Shown: positions 12,014 through 22,969, numbered from the stretch's first letter. The stretch: 64,000 nucleotides of DNA from Acanthochlamys bracteata (GCA_019914995.1 CM034144.1:6417489-6481488); one strand, 5' to 3'. Numbers and translations: made by a program. Notes: generated by a model not told the origin, from the letters alone.

Positions 12014-12452
12014 GCAGGAGGTAATTGTCTTTGGAATCGCTTGAATAGGTTCAGGGAATAGAATATTTGTCCCAGCCAGATTTGGTGCAAAGCCGTTTGC
12101 TTGTGGATTTGAAGCCATGTTCTTCTTATTCATTATGTTGAAGAATCTCTATGAGGACAGCCACAAAAGAAGTCTCGATGTTGGTGACAATCAGTGTTGA
12201 TGTCTCCAGAAAGAAGAGGCATTCCTTCTGAGCAAACTCTTTTGCGTCTTCAGTTGGGACAGCCCTCTAGTCCTCAAGAGCAGTCTTGTTGGCTACCAGT
12301 ATTATAATGATATTTTTGTCTGCATGGTCACGAAGTTCCTCAAGCCAGCAAGGGATGTGGTCAAAGCTGTCGCGCTTGGATATGTCGTACACCAGCATTG
12401 CCCTAAGAGCCCTTCTGTAGTATGCACTGGTGGTAGCCTTATACTTGTAAAC
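12014..12452 (-). pseudogene. RABA4-type small GTPase fragment
   Basis: The minus strand reads as the C-terminal two thirds of a plant RABA (Rab11-like) GTPase: [59 protein letters not shown], then in a shifted frame NLAGTNILFPEP and a terminal TSC reminiscent of the prenylation tail. Defects are plain: a stop in place of the residue before RAVPTED, loss of the NKSDL motif (NKTAL), a frameshift after ILQHNE, and no P-loop exon. RABA4 members direct trans-Golgi and recycling-endosome traffic in tip growth. The tail spacing and the DAKEFA block suggest RABA4 rather than other RABA groups. It lies inside the Harbinger-like element and is probably captured DNA. Confidence 0.8.
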
Positions 12453-12555
12453 ACATTAGCAATAAATATGTATATCTTTCAATGACTCAATATCATACAA
12501 TGTTTAAAAGTTTCAAATAGAAACCTAATAGAAATTTATCAATAGCAATCTGTCA

Positions 12556-12705
12556 AAGATAGCCAAGCAGAAGCATTCCCATATGATTCAAAACAACATA
12601 GCTAGCAATTTCTGTTAACCCTAAAAGGAAAGAAAATGCTTCTGCTTGGATGTCAAAGGCAGCCAAGCAGAAGCATTCCCATATGGTTCAAACAACAGAG
12701 AAGAA
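12556..12705. repeat. Direct repeat pair with an internal short hairpin
   Basis: A unit of about 40 bases containing AGCCAAGCAGAAGCATTCCC occurs near 12560 and again near 12660. Between them AATGCTTCTGCTTGG (about 12634) is an inverted match to CCAAGCAGAAGCATT (about 12662). A short stem could form, and the array looks like local duplication inside the element. Confidence 0.7.
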
Positions 12706-12726
12706 TGCCTCTGCTGTCATCCCAAG

Positions 12727-13716
12727 TAGAGATGTACAAATGGGCCGGGCCAAACGGGCCGGCTTGTGGCCCGGTCAGTTGGCTCGGTCCATCAGTTTTA
12801 GGGGTGGTAATATGGGTTTATGGATCGGTTCCGGGTCGACCCATATAATAACCGGGTAAAAAATATTCAATCCTAACCCGACCCGTTTATTTATATGGGT
12901 CAAAATTGTCAACCCTAACCCAACCTATTTATAACTGTGTCAAACTAAAACTTGACCCATTTAATAATTAAATTATTAAATAAAAATTATAAATATTAAT
13001 TTTTAATAATAATATATCAAAATTATTAATTATGATGTATTTAAAAAGAAAAAATATTAATTTTGACAAATTTATAAATTAAATAAAAATTAGTTAAAAT
13101 TAAGATAAATTAAATATATATATATATATATATATACAAATTAAATTCAAATTTTTTGCTATTTTTTTTCTAATTTTTAAATAATATATACTATATAAAT
13201 AGTTAAACGGGTCATTTTCGGGTCAACCCGAACCCGACCCGAACCCGTTTAAATTTTCGGGTCAACCCGAAATCGACCCAAACCCGTCTAAGGCTTGACC
13301 CGAACCCGACTTTTTCGGGTCGGGTCGATTTTTGCCACCCTAATCAGCCCGCCCGGCCCCGGTGAATAGTGATAGGACCGGACCGGTCGGGCCGATTATG
13401 TTGGTTTGTCGGACGGCTCGCCCGCCCGGATACTGTTCATATTGACCGGTCAACGTTGACCGGTCAATATGAACCATTGACCTGATCAAAATTGACCGTT
13501 GACCAAGTCAAATTTCAATAAAAAATATTTTTATATTACTAAAAAATAAAATTAAAAAATAAAAAATATTTATTTTTAAATTTTATGTTAAAAATATTTT
13601 TTAATTTCTTTTTTTTATATAAAATTAAAATATAAATCGGAGTAAATGGGCCAGGCCGAGTCCTGAGAAATGAAACCGGGCCGTGCCAGTCCGGCCCGCC
13701 CGTTTTTGCACCTATA
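12727..13716. mobile_element. hAT-like non-autonomous element, interrupted by a second element
   Basis: A perfect 8-bp target duplication ATCCCAAG flanks the unit (12719-12726 and 13717-13724), as expected for hAT transposons. The ends are imperfect inverted repeats: TAGAGATGTACAAATGGGCC at the left and, reading inward from the right, TATAGGTGCAAAAACGGGC. Internal DNA is unusually GC-rich near the ends (GGGCCGGGCC motifs) and includes an inverted run around 13440-13475 reading TTGACCGGTCAACG. It has no coding capacity. A second element occupies 12799-13342. Confidence 0.85.
12799..13342. mobile_element. hAT-like MITE nested in another hAT-like element
   Basis: The terminal inverted repeats are TAGGGGTGGTAAT and the inverted ATTTTTGCCACCCTA. 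ATCAG repeats just outside (12791-12795 and 13343-13347), probably the conserved part of an 8-bp duplication. Internally it has CGGGTCGACCC-type blocks at each side and an AT-rich core with an (AT)n run at 13113-13136. A closely related copy sits at 25366-25906. Confidence 0.8.
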
Positions 13717-14172
13717 ATCCCAAGCAATTTTCATTCAAATAAAAAAAAATAGAACATGCATAGCAGCATGGTTAGTGAACAGAAATTTTCATTCAACAAC
13801 AGAGAGATATCATTACCAATGTCTAAAAAAATCAAGAAGGATGCCTTTGCAGCATGGTTACCTGTTGTTTTCATTCAATAAAAACTCTTATAAGCAGGTC
13901 AAAGTTATGAATAATGAAACATTTGAGTGGGCATGCATAGCAATGCTATGCAAATGTGTATAGCAATTACAATAACAAATCATAGCACTAGTTAATCTCA
14001 AAGCTGTGAGCACCTATAAATATATAGCATGCATAGCAATAAAAATAACAATCAACATAGAAATTGGATCCAAAATAGTGAGCACCTATAAACATACAAC
14101 ATTCATAGTAATAAAAATAACATAGCATACCAATACAATCCAAAACAGTGAGCACTTATAAAAATACACCAT

Positions 14173-14248
14173 ATAAGATGACTTACTTGTGGAAGATGAG
14201 AAAGACACCAGATAAGATGACTTACTTGTGGAAGATGAGGAAGATACC
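14173..14248. repeat. 39-bp tandem duplication covering a splice donor
   Basis: ATAAGATGACTTACTTGTGG and about 17 following bases occur at 14173 and again at 14212, with two mismatches. On the minus strand the unit contains the exon end and GTAAGT donor of the membrane-protein fragment, so the donor exists in two copies. Confidence 0.8.
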
Positions 14249-14418
14249 AAATAAAAATGTTCCAGTTACAAGAATCCATCCAATTACCACTAAGCTGCAA
14301 AAATAACATATTTGTCAAAACCAAGAGTAATTACACAAGGTAAAAGCGATTAAGGATTAGATGAAGAAGGAAATTCATTACATATAAACAAGAGCTTGTA
14401 ATCCAAGCACAGAAAGCA
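14226..14418 (-). pseudogene. Two exons of a plant tetraspan-like membrane protein, captured fragment
   Basis: Minus-strand exons 14418-14382 and 14294-14226 are each bordered by AG and GTAA(T/G). They splice in phase (AT plus C) to give LSVLGLQALVYILVVIGWIL and VTGTFLFGIFLIFH, two consecutive hydrophobic segments. This resembles, from memory, a small family of plant plasma-membrane proteins sometimes compared with tweety; the assignment is tentative. No further exons are visible on either side within the element, so only an internal piece was retained. The splice sites remain intact, so it could be spliced into a chimeric transcript. Confidence 0.5.
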
Positions 14419-15153
14419 CTGCAAAAAGCAACCATAGCAAAATAATTCAAGTTAATGCAATCAAACTAGGAAGCCTAAATGAGAGTGAAAGGCGACAAAT
14501 ATATAGTGCTTATGGAATCCAATAAAAGCCAAAGCAAGCATCACAGCGTAAGTATGACCAAAGCAGTCGACTACATTTCAAAAGAGCAAAATCCTAATTA
14601 TGCTACATCCTGGAAACACAAAATTGAAAAAATAAATAACATGGTAGCATTTATACACAGCATGGAGCACAATCCGCAAGCTCACGAGCTCGATTAGAGT
14701 TTCTACTCGTTCGCAATCCGCGATTTCGGGAAAAAATTGGGACGATGAAGACGAAAAATAGATGAAGGAAAGAGAATGAAGTAATTTCGGCACTGATCGG
14801 AGGAAAATCGGCCGAGATCGAAGAAATCGCTCGCAGGATGTCGCTGCCGATCGCCAGAGAGAAGGAAAGAAAAATCAGGAGAGATGAAAATGAGAAATCT
14901 GTGAGCGGATAGTGACTTCATATATCACTGCAATTTTACTAACTTACAATGGGCAAAACTGACGATTACCCACGCCCAGCGAGAAAAGCCCTACGCGGCT
15001 TCTTTTGAAAGCATCGTTTCGGTGCTTTTTTTTTTACGAGCCAAAAGCAGCTTATTTTTAGCAATAAGCAATTTTGCCAAACACTCATTTTACTGTTTAG
15101 TGCTTTTTTTTTTGTGCTAAAAATAGAAAAAAGCCGAGCCAAACATGCGCTAA

Positions 15154-15398
15154 GAGTGCGTTTGACGCAGCTTATTAAAAACTAGTTTTTAATTTTTCTT
15201 CATTTCATATTCTCTTAATTATATAAAAAATTTATTTAAAAATTTAGAAAGTATAAAACAATTTTACGAAATAAAACTTTTTAATTATATTTTTATTATA
15301 TTTTTAAAAATAAAAAAGATAAAATTCATTTCTTTAAAAAAATAAAATATTTGTTATTTTAAAAAAATTTTATTTCATAAATAATTCCAAACGCTTCT
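15154..15398. mobile_element. Tourist-like MITE abutting the 4-kb element
   Basis: The ends GAGTGCGTTTGACG and inverted CCAAACGCTTCT are flanked by TAA at 15151-15153 and 15399-15401. The left TAA is shared with the right target site of the 4-kb element. The interior matches the family at 20041-20299 (TTTATTTAAAAATTTAGAAA). Confidence 0.75.
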
Positions 15399-15401
15399 TA
15401 A

Positions 15402-16425
15402 GTTGTACCATTTTTAGTAACGTATTCTTTTGATACAATTTTCTTCTTGCGGTAAATCTCCTGAGACCTTTATGCTTTTTTTGCTCTTAGCGAAGAAGGA
15501 AGCATTACATGATTACGCAGAGGATTGATCCATAAGAGAAAGCAATCCATATCTTTTTTGCGCCCGGGTATATAAAACTTAGTTCCTATTTTCAATTGCT
15601 TATAAGGGATCTCTTTTATAGCCTTTTGTTTTCAAAAATTCTTATGTAATACTTCAATAGTTTTGTTTGCACCTGATAGAATAATTATATGTATAATTTT
15701 TATTTTTTTAAAATTTAAAATAAACAAGCTTATTTTTAAAAAAAATTAGAAAAGTTTATTTTCTTCAAAAGCTTTTTATTATAAAAAATCCTAACTTATC
15801 TTTTAATCTAGTACTTTGTTTTCTAGTTAAATTTTTATTTTGAAATTTGTATTAAAATATAAAGTTCGTTTTATTCTTTATGAACTTACTGGTGTATAAA
15901 TAAATAACTATTTTGTATAAATAATTAATTATTTCAAAATATTTTATTTTTTTTAATATAATAATATTTATATTTTAAAAATTTTATATTAATTTTAAAA
16001 AATTATATAAGTATTTTTAAAAAAAATATAAGTATTAAAACCTATGAAATAAATTATTAGAATAAAATAATTTAAAAATAAACCAAACACTATCTAACTT
16101 TTAAGTGAAATAATAAATAAATCACTAAAAAGGGTTGCTTTTAAGAGCCCAGCAGCCCATGCCGGTGTAAGCTAAGTTCTTTGTAGTTATAATATTTTAA
16201 GGCCCATGTTTGAGTTGGGCTGCAACTTTTTTCGTTCCGTTAACCTCGAGCAAATAACAAGTTAACAACTACGCGCCACCATTTCAAGCCTTAAATTGCA
16301 AATTATTTGAATCAAATCAAATCGATCAGGAGAGAAAATCTTTAAGTAAAACAAAAGAAAGAAAAAAAAACAAAATTACAGAAGAAAGAGATAGAGAGGT
16401 AGAGCTGTGCTAAAGCAGAGTAGTA
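15402..16425. other. AT-rich spacer upstream of the synthetase pseudogene
   Basis: No gene is seen. Several tracts resemble decayed MITE interiors (15690-16100). About 250 bases directly upstream of 16426 would have been the promoter of the pseudogene. Confidence 0.45.
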
Positions 16426-19400
16426 ATGGCGGAGGCAGCAATATCGGGAGCTGTCCTTCTCTACCAAACCTATCCATCGTTCTCTTTCGTTCTTCTCTCA
16501 ATCTCCGAATCTTCTTCACCGGAAAAATAGCATACCACCATTTTGCCGGAGAATTTCTCGACTTCCGGCGGCTGCACAACTCAGCTACTACCTCCGTCGT
16601 GGAAGAGGCGGAGAAGGAGAAGACGCTAGCTGGAGTTTCAGAGCCAAATGAAGAAATGGTGAATTCAGAGTCGTCGTCGGAGGTCTTCGTTTTGCCGTCC
16701 AACGAGTCGTCGGACAATCTGCTAAGAGTTCGCTACACGGGTAAGTTTTGGCAGCTCAGTGTGTAACCTGCGCAAGCTAAGCCCTCCTTCATTCTTAGAT
16801 CGACAATGAGAGACTCTTCCCACTGCTAACTGCTAAGCAAATTCCACTTTTCTTTTCAGTTTTTTGTTCTAATTCTTCTTCTATTTTTCTTTCAATCTGT
16901 GAGGAAAATTTCACTCTTAGATTTCTGATGAAGGATTTTGAACTGTTTTGCTATTGCTCATGTGATGCTATTAGATTCAAATTCATGTTTGGAAATTTTG
17001 AGCATAGGGTTGAATACATTGCACGAATTTCAGTTTATTTTTTGGATTTTTTTATATGAAGAGCGCGATGTGGTGTTTGCCTTTTATTATGGATTAGTTT
17101 GCAATTTTGAGAAGCTACTTTTAGATTAAAGAAGTGGGCTAAAGAGAAACGGTGTTTCTGCCATATGCAGTGTGCACATGTAATAGCTATGGCTGTACAA
17201 AAGCTCTTCCCGGATACTGAAGTGATTATTGGACCATGATTTCTACATGGGAGGTTGACTGGTAAAGATCTGAAGAAAATAAAAAAGGAAATGGTGAGTT
17301 GATGGAATTAATATACAGTTCCTGAAGTGACTTTTTGTTAGTCCAAGAGAATATTCATTAGATTATTGTTAGTCCGAGAGGACATCACTAGCTTACTGTT
17401 TCAGGATAAGGAATTTACTTCTTACATAAATATGTAGGATCGCGTAATCAACCAAAATCTACCACTAATAAGAGAGGAAATTTCTCGAGATGAGGTGAAG
17501 AGAAGAACTTATGGCCGACAATGACCTATACAAGTTGGAGATTCTAGATAGCATCAAAGAAGATCATATTACTATATATCATATAGGTAAGCGTTTAGCT
17601 TCATGGCTGTTTCACAAGCCATTCATATTTATTAAGCATCAAGATATATCATGTCTTGATAATTGATTACATTTATTCAGAAAATGAATGGTTGGACCTT
17701 TGTGCTGGGCCGCATGTTGATTCCACTGGGCTTATAAACAAGAAGGCTATTAAACTTGAGTCTGTTGCTGGGGCGTATTGGACAGGAGGTGTAAGAAGAG
17801 AAAAAGCATATCTTCGCCTTAAGCAGGAAGCGAAGCGTCGTGATCATAGGCGCCTTGGTGAGGATCTTGATTTATTCTCTATACAGGTATTACCATGTCA
17901 TTTGAGATGATTGGGACTGCATGTTTTTCTATTCTTCATCAGAACAATCTTGCAGAATACTATTTAATGCCATGTCATATTTATTATTATGAGATCTGCA
18001 CTTCAAAATGCCAGGCTACCAACTAGTTCTATTTTTGGATGTGTCTACTGCTCCCACTACTTGTTTTGCAACTCAAATCTGCCATTCATACGGTGGTGAC
18101 TTCTTGCAGGCTTGTGTTCTGGCATCTAAAAGGTGCCAATTAGGAACCTCATTACAGGTTTTTTAAAGAAGCTGCACATGAGACATGGATAACAGCTTCC
18201 TATACTCCACACGTAGCGAAAGCAGATCTTTGGAAGATCAGTGGCCACGCAGACTTCTATAAAGAGAATATGTATAACAAAATGGATATAGAAGATGAAC
18301 TTTACCAACTTCTTCATATTCATTGTCCATACCACATTTTGGTCTATAAAAGGAAACTACATTCATACAGAGATTTTCCAATCAGGGTGGCAGAACTGGG
18401 AACGTTATATAGATATGAACTCTCTGGTAGCTTGCATGGGTTCATGGGTTGTTTCGTGTTTGGGGATTTACACAGGTGCCTTCAATCTTTATGTTGTATC
18501 ACATGTTCCAGTTGATGTTGGGAAGGTTCATCTTATTAGAGGGACCTGTAATTATTCTTTTATGAGCCATCAGTTGCCTCTTTATTTCTAAGCATTTATT
18601 CTTCTGTACTTTTTTAATATTTTGTTACTGTTGTCATTAAAAGTCACTCATGCAATTTTCTTAATGGTTTCACTTTGTCTTTTTCAGTAAGTTGCATAAT
18701 AATGTAATTGTAATGCATACTTTGTTTCCTTGCACTCCCTTATTAGTACGTGGTTTTTAAGCTATCCAGTCATTGGCACACCTATATCTGACACCTATCA
18801 CAAACTTAATAAACGTAAACAGAATCTCGATAGTTCTTGGATCGAGTATGATGGCATTTCTCTTTTGTTGGGTTATTGGTGACGATGTAAGGTTCTTTTC
18901 CATACACTTGATGCTGTTTGCTATAGGTTGAGTAAAAGCATGCTTCAGTCATTTTTGTTCAGTAGTTATTTGTGTTTTGAAGCATCATGCTGACCAAGGT
19001 ATACTATATGAAACTACTATCTGCCTATGTGCACCATAGATTTGCTTTGCCTTTGTATGCTTTAGTATTATAGATATAATATGGCCTCAGCCGCCTGTGT
19101 GTATAATATCTTATCATGTGCTTTATCCATGCTGCTGAGGTTGCGGTACCTTCAACGTGTGTTAAGAGATAGTCTGAGGTGTTCTTTAGATATGCATGAA
19201 TCGTATGCAGACTCTTAAAAGAAGCAACTTCTTGTATCTGTATGCACTTTCAGAGTATGTGCTTACTAGTTGTGCTTGGCTTACAGTTGTTGTTAGTGCC
19301 ATATTTCTTCCCAATAGTTAATTGTCGCAATGAGTTTCTTGTACCAACAAAACCCACAAGTGTTTATATTGGATGTTGGAAAGATCCTAAATTTTAGTTT

Positions 19401-20604
19401 CTGTGCAGGATGATGCGTACATCTTCTGTTTGGACAATCAAATAAAAGATGAAATCAGAGGTGTTCTTGACCTAACAGAGGGGATTCTGCTACAATTTTG
19501 ACTGACAAGTAGGAAGTTAACCTTTCAACTAGTCCTGAAAAAGCTGTTGGCAGTGATGGCATATGGAAAGAGCAACAGAAGCCTTAATAGAAGCTTTGAA
19601 TGACCAGGGTTGGAGTTACCAGATTGAGGTGGCGGTCCTCAACTGTTCTGGCAAGCATTTAGTTTCATACTAATCTATTGAGGTGGTCTTTAGCTCCTGT
19701 TTCTGTTTGGATAATGTCTTAACTGTTTGTGTTCTCTGCAGGTTTATTTCAGTTCGCTGCAGAGATTTAATATCGATTCTGATTCTAACTCCGAGAAGCG
19801 GCATCCTATAATCATTCATATGGCTATTCTAGTATCCTTAGAACGTTTTTTTGTGTTCTTATTGAGCAATATGCAGGTGATTTTCCATTACGGCTTTCTC
19901 CAGTCCAAGCTCGTGTCCTTGCCGTCACTGTTACTGAGGTATGTAGTCTCAATTTCTGCCTATTAGAAGTCTATTGCGCAGCACTTATCATGTGAGATAG
20001 TCCGAACTACAAGCTATAGATATTAGAGTTATATGCTTAAGGGGTGTTTGGCTTTGCTTTCCTCCAACCCAACTTTTCAATTCTCTATTTTACGTTTTTC
20101 AATACATATTTTATAAATATATAAAAAATTTATTTAAAAATTTAGAAAGTGTAGAAAAATTCTACGGAGTGAGATTTTTTTATTGCATATTTTTATTATT
20201 TTTTTAGAAGTAAAAAAAATAGAGCTCGTTTTTCAAAAAGGACAAAAATATCTTTCATTTCACAAAAGCTCCATTTCATAAGCAATCCCAAACGCTCCCT
20301 AAGTAATATCATTTTTTTGCCCCCTTTCAGATAGAGTACTGCAGCAAGGTCGTTTCCAGGCTGAAATCTGCTGGCGTTCGAGCTGAACTTTGCCAAGGCG
20401 AATTCCTTCCAAAGCTTTATAAGAAATGCAGAGAAACAGAAGGCTCCCTCGATGTCTGCCGTGGGTCCCGAAGAAGTTGAAACTGAAACTGTCACTATTA
20501 GGTCTTGTTCCAGCTGTGAGCTAGGATGCATGGCTGTTGATGAGTTTATAAACCAAATCCAATCTGCTTTTGAGAGCAGGACTAAAAGCAGGACAGGTTT
20601 GTAG
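16426..20604 (+). pseudogene. Organellar-type threonyl-tRNA synthetase pseudogene with introns retained
   Basis: An intact protein of this class charges tRNA-Thr in plastids and mitochondria. Homology runs in order along the plus strand: FAGEFLDFRRL, LPSNESSDNLLRVRYT (end of exon 1, about 16743), MAVQKLFPDTEVIIGP followed by a stop in place of Trp (17188-17240), VINQNLPLIREEISRDEVK (17440-17500), NEWLDLCAGPHVDSTG and KRRDHRRLGEDLDLFSIQ (17685-17886), [16 protein letters not shown] and YHILVYKRK (18210-18360), [20 protein letters not shown] (18375-18430), IKDEIRGVLDLTEG (19445-19480), then anticodon-binding-domain sequence at 20330-20604 (RLKSAGVRAELCQGE). Stops, frameshifts and a deleted segment after IIGP interrupt it throughout. 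Introns are still present between blocks, so it arose by DNA duplication rather than retroposition. A Tourist-like MITE sits in its last intron. Confidence 0.9.
20041..20299. mobile_element. Tourist-like (PIF/Harbinger) MITE, intact 259 bp
   Basis: The ends GGGGTGTTTGGCTTTGCTT and inverted AAGCAATCCCAAACGCTCCC are flanked by TAA on both sides (20038-20040, 20300-20302). It is non-coding and inserted in the last intron of the synthetase pseudogene. It is the best-preserved family member in the window and the reference for the copies at 15154, 41138 and 59668. Confidence 0.85.
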
Positions 20605-20609
20605 CTCGT

Positions 20610-21243
20610 TTATCTTAGTAGTTTACACATGATTGATCTTGTACATGGTTGCAGTGCATACATTCAAAGGATGCCAAGGTGTAAACGTTGTTTGTGAATA
20701 GAGAAAGGAAACCACAATGGTCATTGTTGAATTATTGGAAGTGTTTGAGAATGAGTTAATTAAAAAGTGAAAATAAAAAATGAGTATAGTGTTTTTGTTT
20801 ACATTATTTTACAAGTGGTTTGAAAGTGTAAGCCTTTTTTAGTTATAAAATTTGAATTTTGGAAGTAAAATTTTTGGCGGCAAAATTAAGTTTTGAATTG
20901 GATTCGAAAGTTTTTGATCGGAAAAATTGAATTTCAAATATTTGTAAATATACCATTATCAATAGCATTGAGTTTGTGGCATCTACTGTTATGCTGTAAA
21001 GAGCAGCTATGAAAATTTTTCTTGTAACTCCTTGGATTTGAAATTACAATTTCGTAGCAATTCAAATTCGAACAAGATTCTATAAAATCAATAAATATCT
21101 TGACAATTGTTGATAACATCAACATATTATTTCCTCCATAAATTTTCGTATAATGATCAATTTAATATTATTCCATTGCTAAACAGAAACCTTTCGAGAA
21201 AAACAAAAACGAAAGTTCGACCAAAAAAAAAAAAAAATCCTAG
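20610..21243. other. Spacer between convergent synthetase pseudogene and pirin gene
   Basis: No gene is seen. The interval should contain the 3' ends of both loci; an A-tract lies near 21222-21236. Confidence 0.45.
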
Positions 21244-22875
21244 CTATATTTCGAGATCAAGTGAGAACTCAGACTTCCAATACCTAGCTTTCTCAAACCC
21301 ATTCCTGCAATGGTGAAAATCTTCAACAGTCTCATCAATCTCTTTGTCCGTGTTCATCACAAACGGTCCGAACTGAACTACTGGCTCTCGAATCGGCTCT
21401 CCGGCTATTAGAACAAACCGGAGGGACTTCTCCGATTTATTCCACACTTGTATTCCATCACCATTGCTTCCTAGAAGAAGGATGTGGTGAGACGAAGCAG
21501 GAGACGGAGATTTCTCCGTCCCGAATACGCCTTCTCCTTCAAGAACGTAAGCAAACGCGTTCCAACTTGGAGGGATTGGTTGCCTGAGATGAGCTAATGG
21601 CTTGAGAGTGAAATCTAGGTACATTGTAGGCGTGCGAGTGTACACCGGAGAACAAATCCCCATGGATTCTCCGGCGATGACTCGGACGTTTATGCCATCC
21701 TTTGTTGTGCTAGCAACGTCCTTGCTTTGCAGCTCTTGATACTTCGGTTCAATCCTGCATAAACTTTTACTGAGTAAAGCTTGTAACGAGCTCTCGCGGC
21801 GTTCATCGGAATAAAATGTTCGCCGGAATAAAATGATTATGTTATAATGGTTCGTGGAATGACAGAAAGGATGCTTACATCTTGTTCTTAGAAGAGAGAT
21901 TGACCCATAGTTGTAGACCTTTTGTAGTGCCCTGACCGACGGGCATCTCCGTATGAACGATGCCTTTTCCGGCGGTCATCCATTGCAGGTCGCCAGCTTT
22001 TATGGTTCCTTTATGTCCTTCAAAATCTTCATGCCTCACTGCTCCCTGAAAAAAAGTTTCTTAAATAAAAAAAAAATCGCACGTATATTTTGAAATCATA
22101 GTATCTTTAACTTGAAGAAAATTAAAGGCGGATGATTATTAATTTCATGGTGGGCTTTTAAAGTTTTTCTAGAAAAATATGAACATCAAATAATTAATAT
22201 TGCTTCTTTTTTCTTCCAACTATCATTAATTTCCTGATGATAACTAATTAATGAGAAATTTAAGAAATGTTAAATACCTCAAGAATGTAAGTGACCGTCT
22301 CGAAACCTGAAATTTTGATTCGAAAGCAAAAGAAGAAAATGGATTTAATTAAGAGAAAACATGCACAAAATGAATTATTTCAGATTTGGAAAACAATTTC
22401 TTTTCTTCTTTTTTTTTTTGTAAAATTTTGGAGCTATATTAATTGTCTACCTCTGTGAGGATGATCAGGAAATCCAGCAGGAGGAGCAACTGCAATATAT
22501 TTTCGCATTAAATTAAGAAAACATAAAATCCGTAAAGAAAAATTAAAGCTTGAGTTCATAATCGAATTATAAAAAAATTACCTGAAAATTCATCCAGTAA
22601 AAGAAAAGGATCAAAATCCTTCAACTCGTACCTGATATCATCATACAAACAAACGATTGAAAAAAAAAAAGCTTATAATAATCTTATAAATCATACATAT
22701 AAAAAACTTAAAGAAGAATTAATATGGAGATCAATTGTTTCCTTCTCTGTAATTAATACCTTCCAATGCTTCTTCTAACAACGGCGCCATCACCTTCACG
22801 CTGCTGCGTTGCTAAAATCTTCTTAGTTACCTGTCTCAGCTTCTGTATCTCGCCGCCGGCAGTCATCATCATCAT
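21244..22875 (-). CDS. PRN: Pirin-like protein (nuclear cupin)
   Basis: Pirins are iron-binding two-domain cupins of the nucleus; plant members interact with G-protein alpha subunits and have been linked to seed germination and, for some family members, quercetin cleavage. Six exons splice cleanly: 22875-22760, 22631-22582, 22489-22451, 22306-22278, 22045-21879 and 21754-21244, giving 303 residues, normal for the family. The N-domain has the metal ligands in family spacing: His65 and His67 in FPDHPHRGFETVTYILEG, and His109 and Glu111 in GKGIVHTEMP. The C-domain contains SWNAFAYVLEGEGVFG and GEPIREPVVQFGPFVMN. Translation starts in a run of four ATGs (22875-22864); I took the first. A TATA box lies 80-90 bases upstream. 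No defects are seen. Confidence 0.95.
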
Positions 22876-22953
22876 CTTCTTCTTCTTCAACAAAAAGTAC
22901 AAAGATTTGTTTGTTGTTGCTGTTGTTGTTTCTGTGTACCTTTAAATTAATCT

Positions 22954-22963
22954 CTTTATATAG
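22954..22963 (-). promoter_or_regulatory. TATA box of the pirin gene
   Basis: On the minus strand CTATATAAAG lies about 80 bases before the pirin start codon, with a CAA/CAG-rich leader in between. Good match and spacing. Confidence 0.65.
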
Positions 22964-22969
22964 AGACAA

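Larger units (their letters stand above)
11097..15150. mobile_element. 4.05-kb non-autonomous PIF/Harbinger-like element carrying host gene fragments
   Basis: The ends are inverted copies: GGACATGTTTGGCTAAG at the left and, reading inward from the right, GCGCATGTTTGGCTCGG. TAA lies directly outside each end (11094-11096 and 15151-15153), the trinucleotide target duplication of PIF/Harbinger transposons. Subterminal pieces such as AAGCTGCTTTT and TTTACTGTTTA recur near both ends. No transposase frame is visible. The interior holds a RABA4-type GTPase fragment (12014-12452), two exons of a membrane-protein gene (14226-14418), local duplications and a nested pair of hAT-like elements. The alternative is two unrelated shorter elements with similar ends, but the matched ends and target sites favour one unit. 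Confidence 0.6.

Noticed and set aside
12556-12705. CRISPR-like or VNTR array
   Set aside because: There are only two imperfect direct copies with no regular spacers. The genome is eukaryotic.
12636-12859. Two overlapping plus-strand frames of about 70 residues
   Set aside because: They run across the junction of captured DNA and the hAT element and lie in its GC-rich ends. No protein-like features.
16376-16717. Minus-strand acidic 113-residue frame
   Set aside because: It is the antisense of the synthetase first exon; there is no homology or promoter, and its start codon lies within the opposite coding exon.
16407-16766. 119-residue open frame as a stand-alone gene
   Set aside because: It is the first exon region of the threonyl-tRNA synthetase pseudogene (VLPSNESSDNLLRVRYT). 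The natural ATG at 16426 is in another frame.
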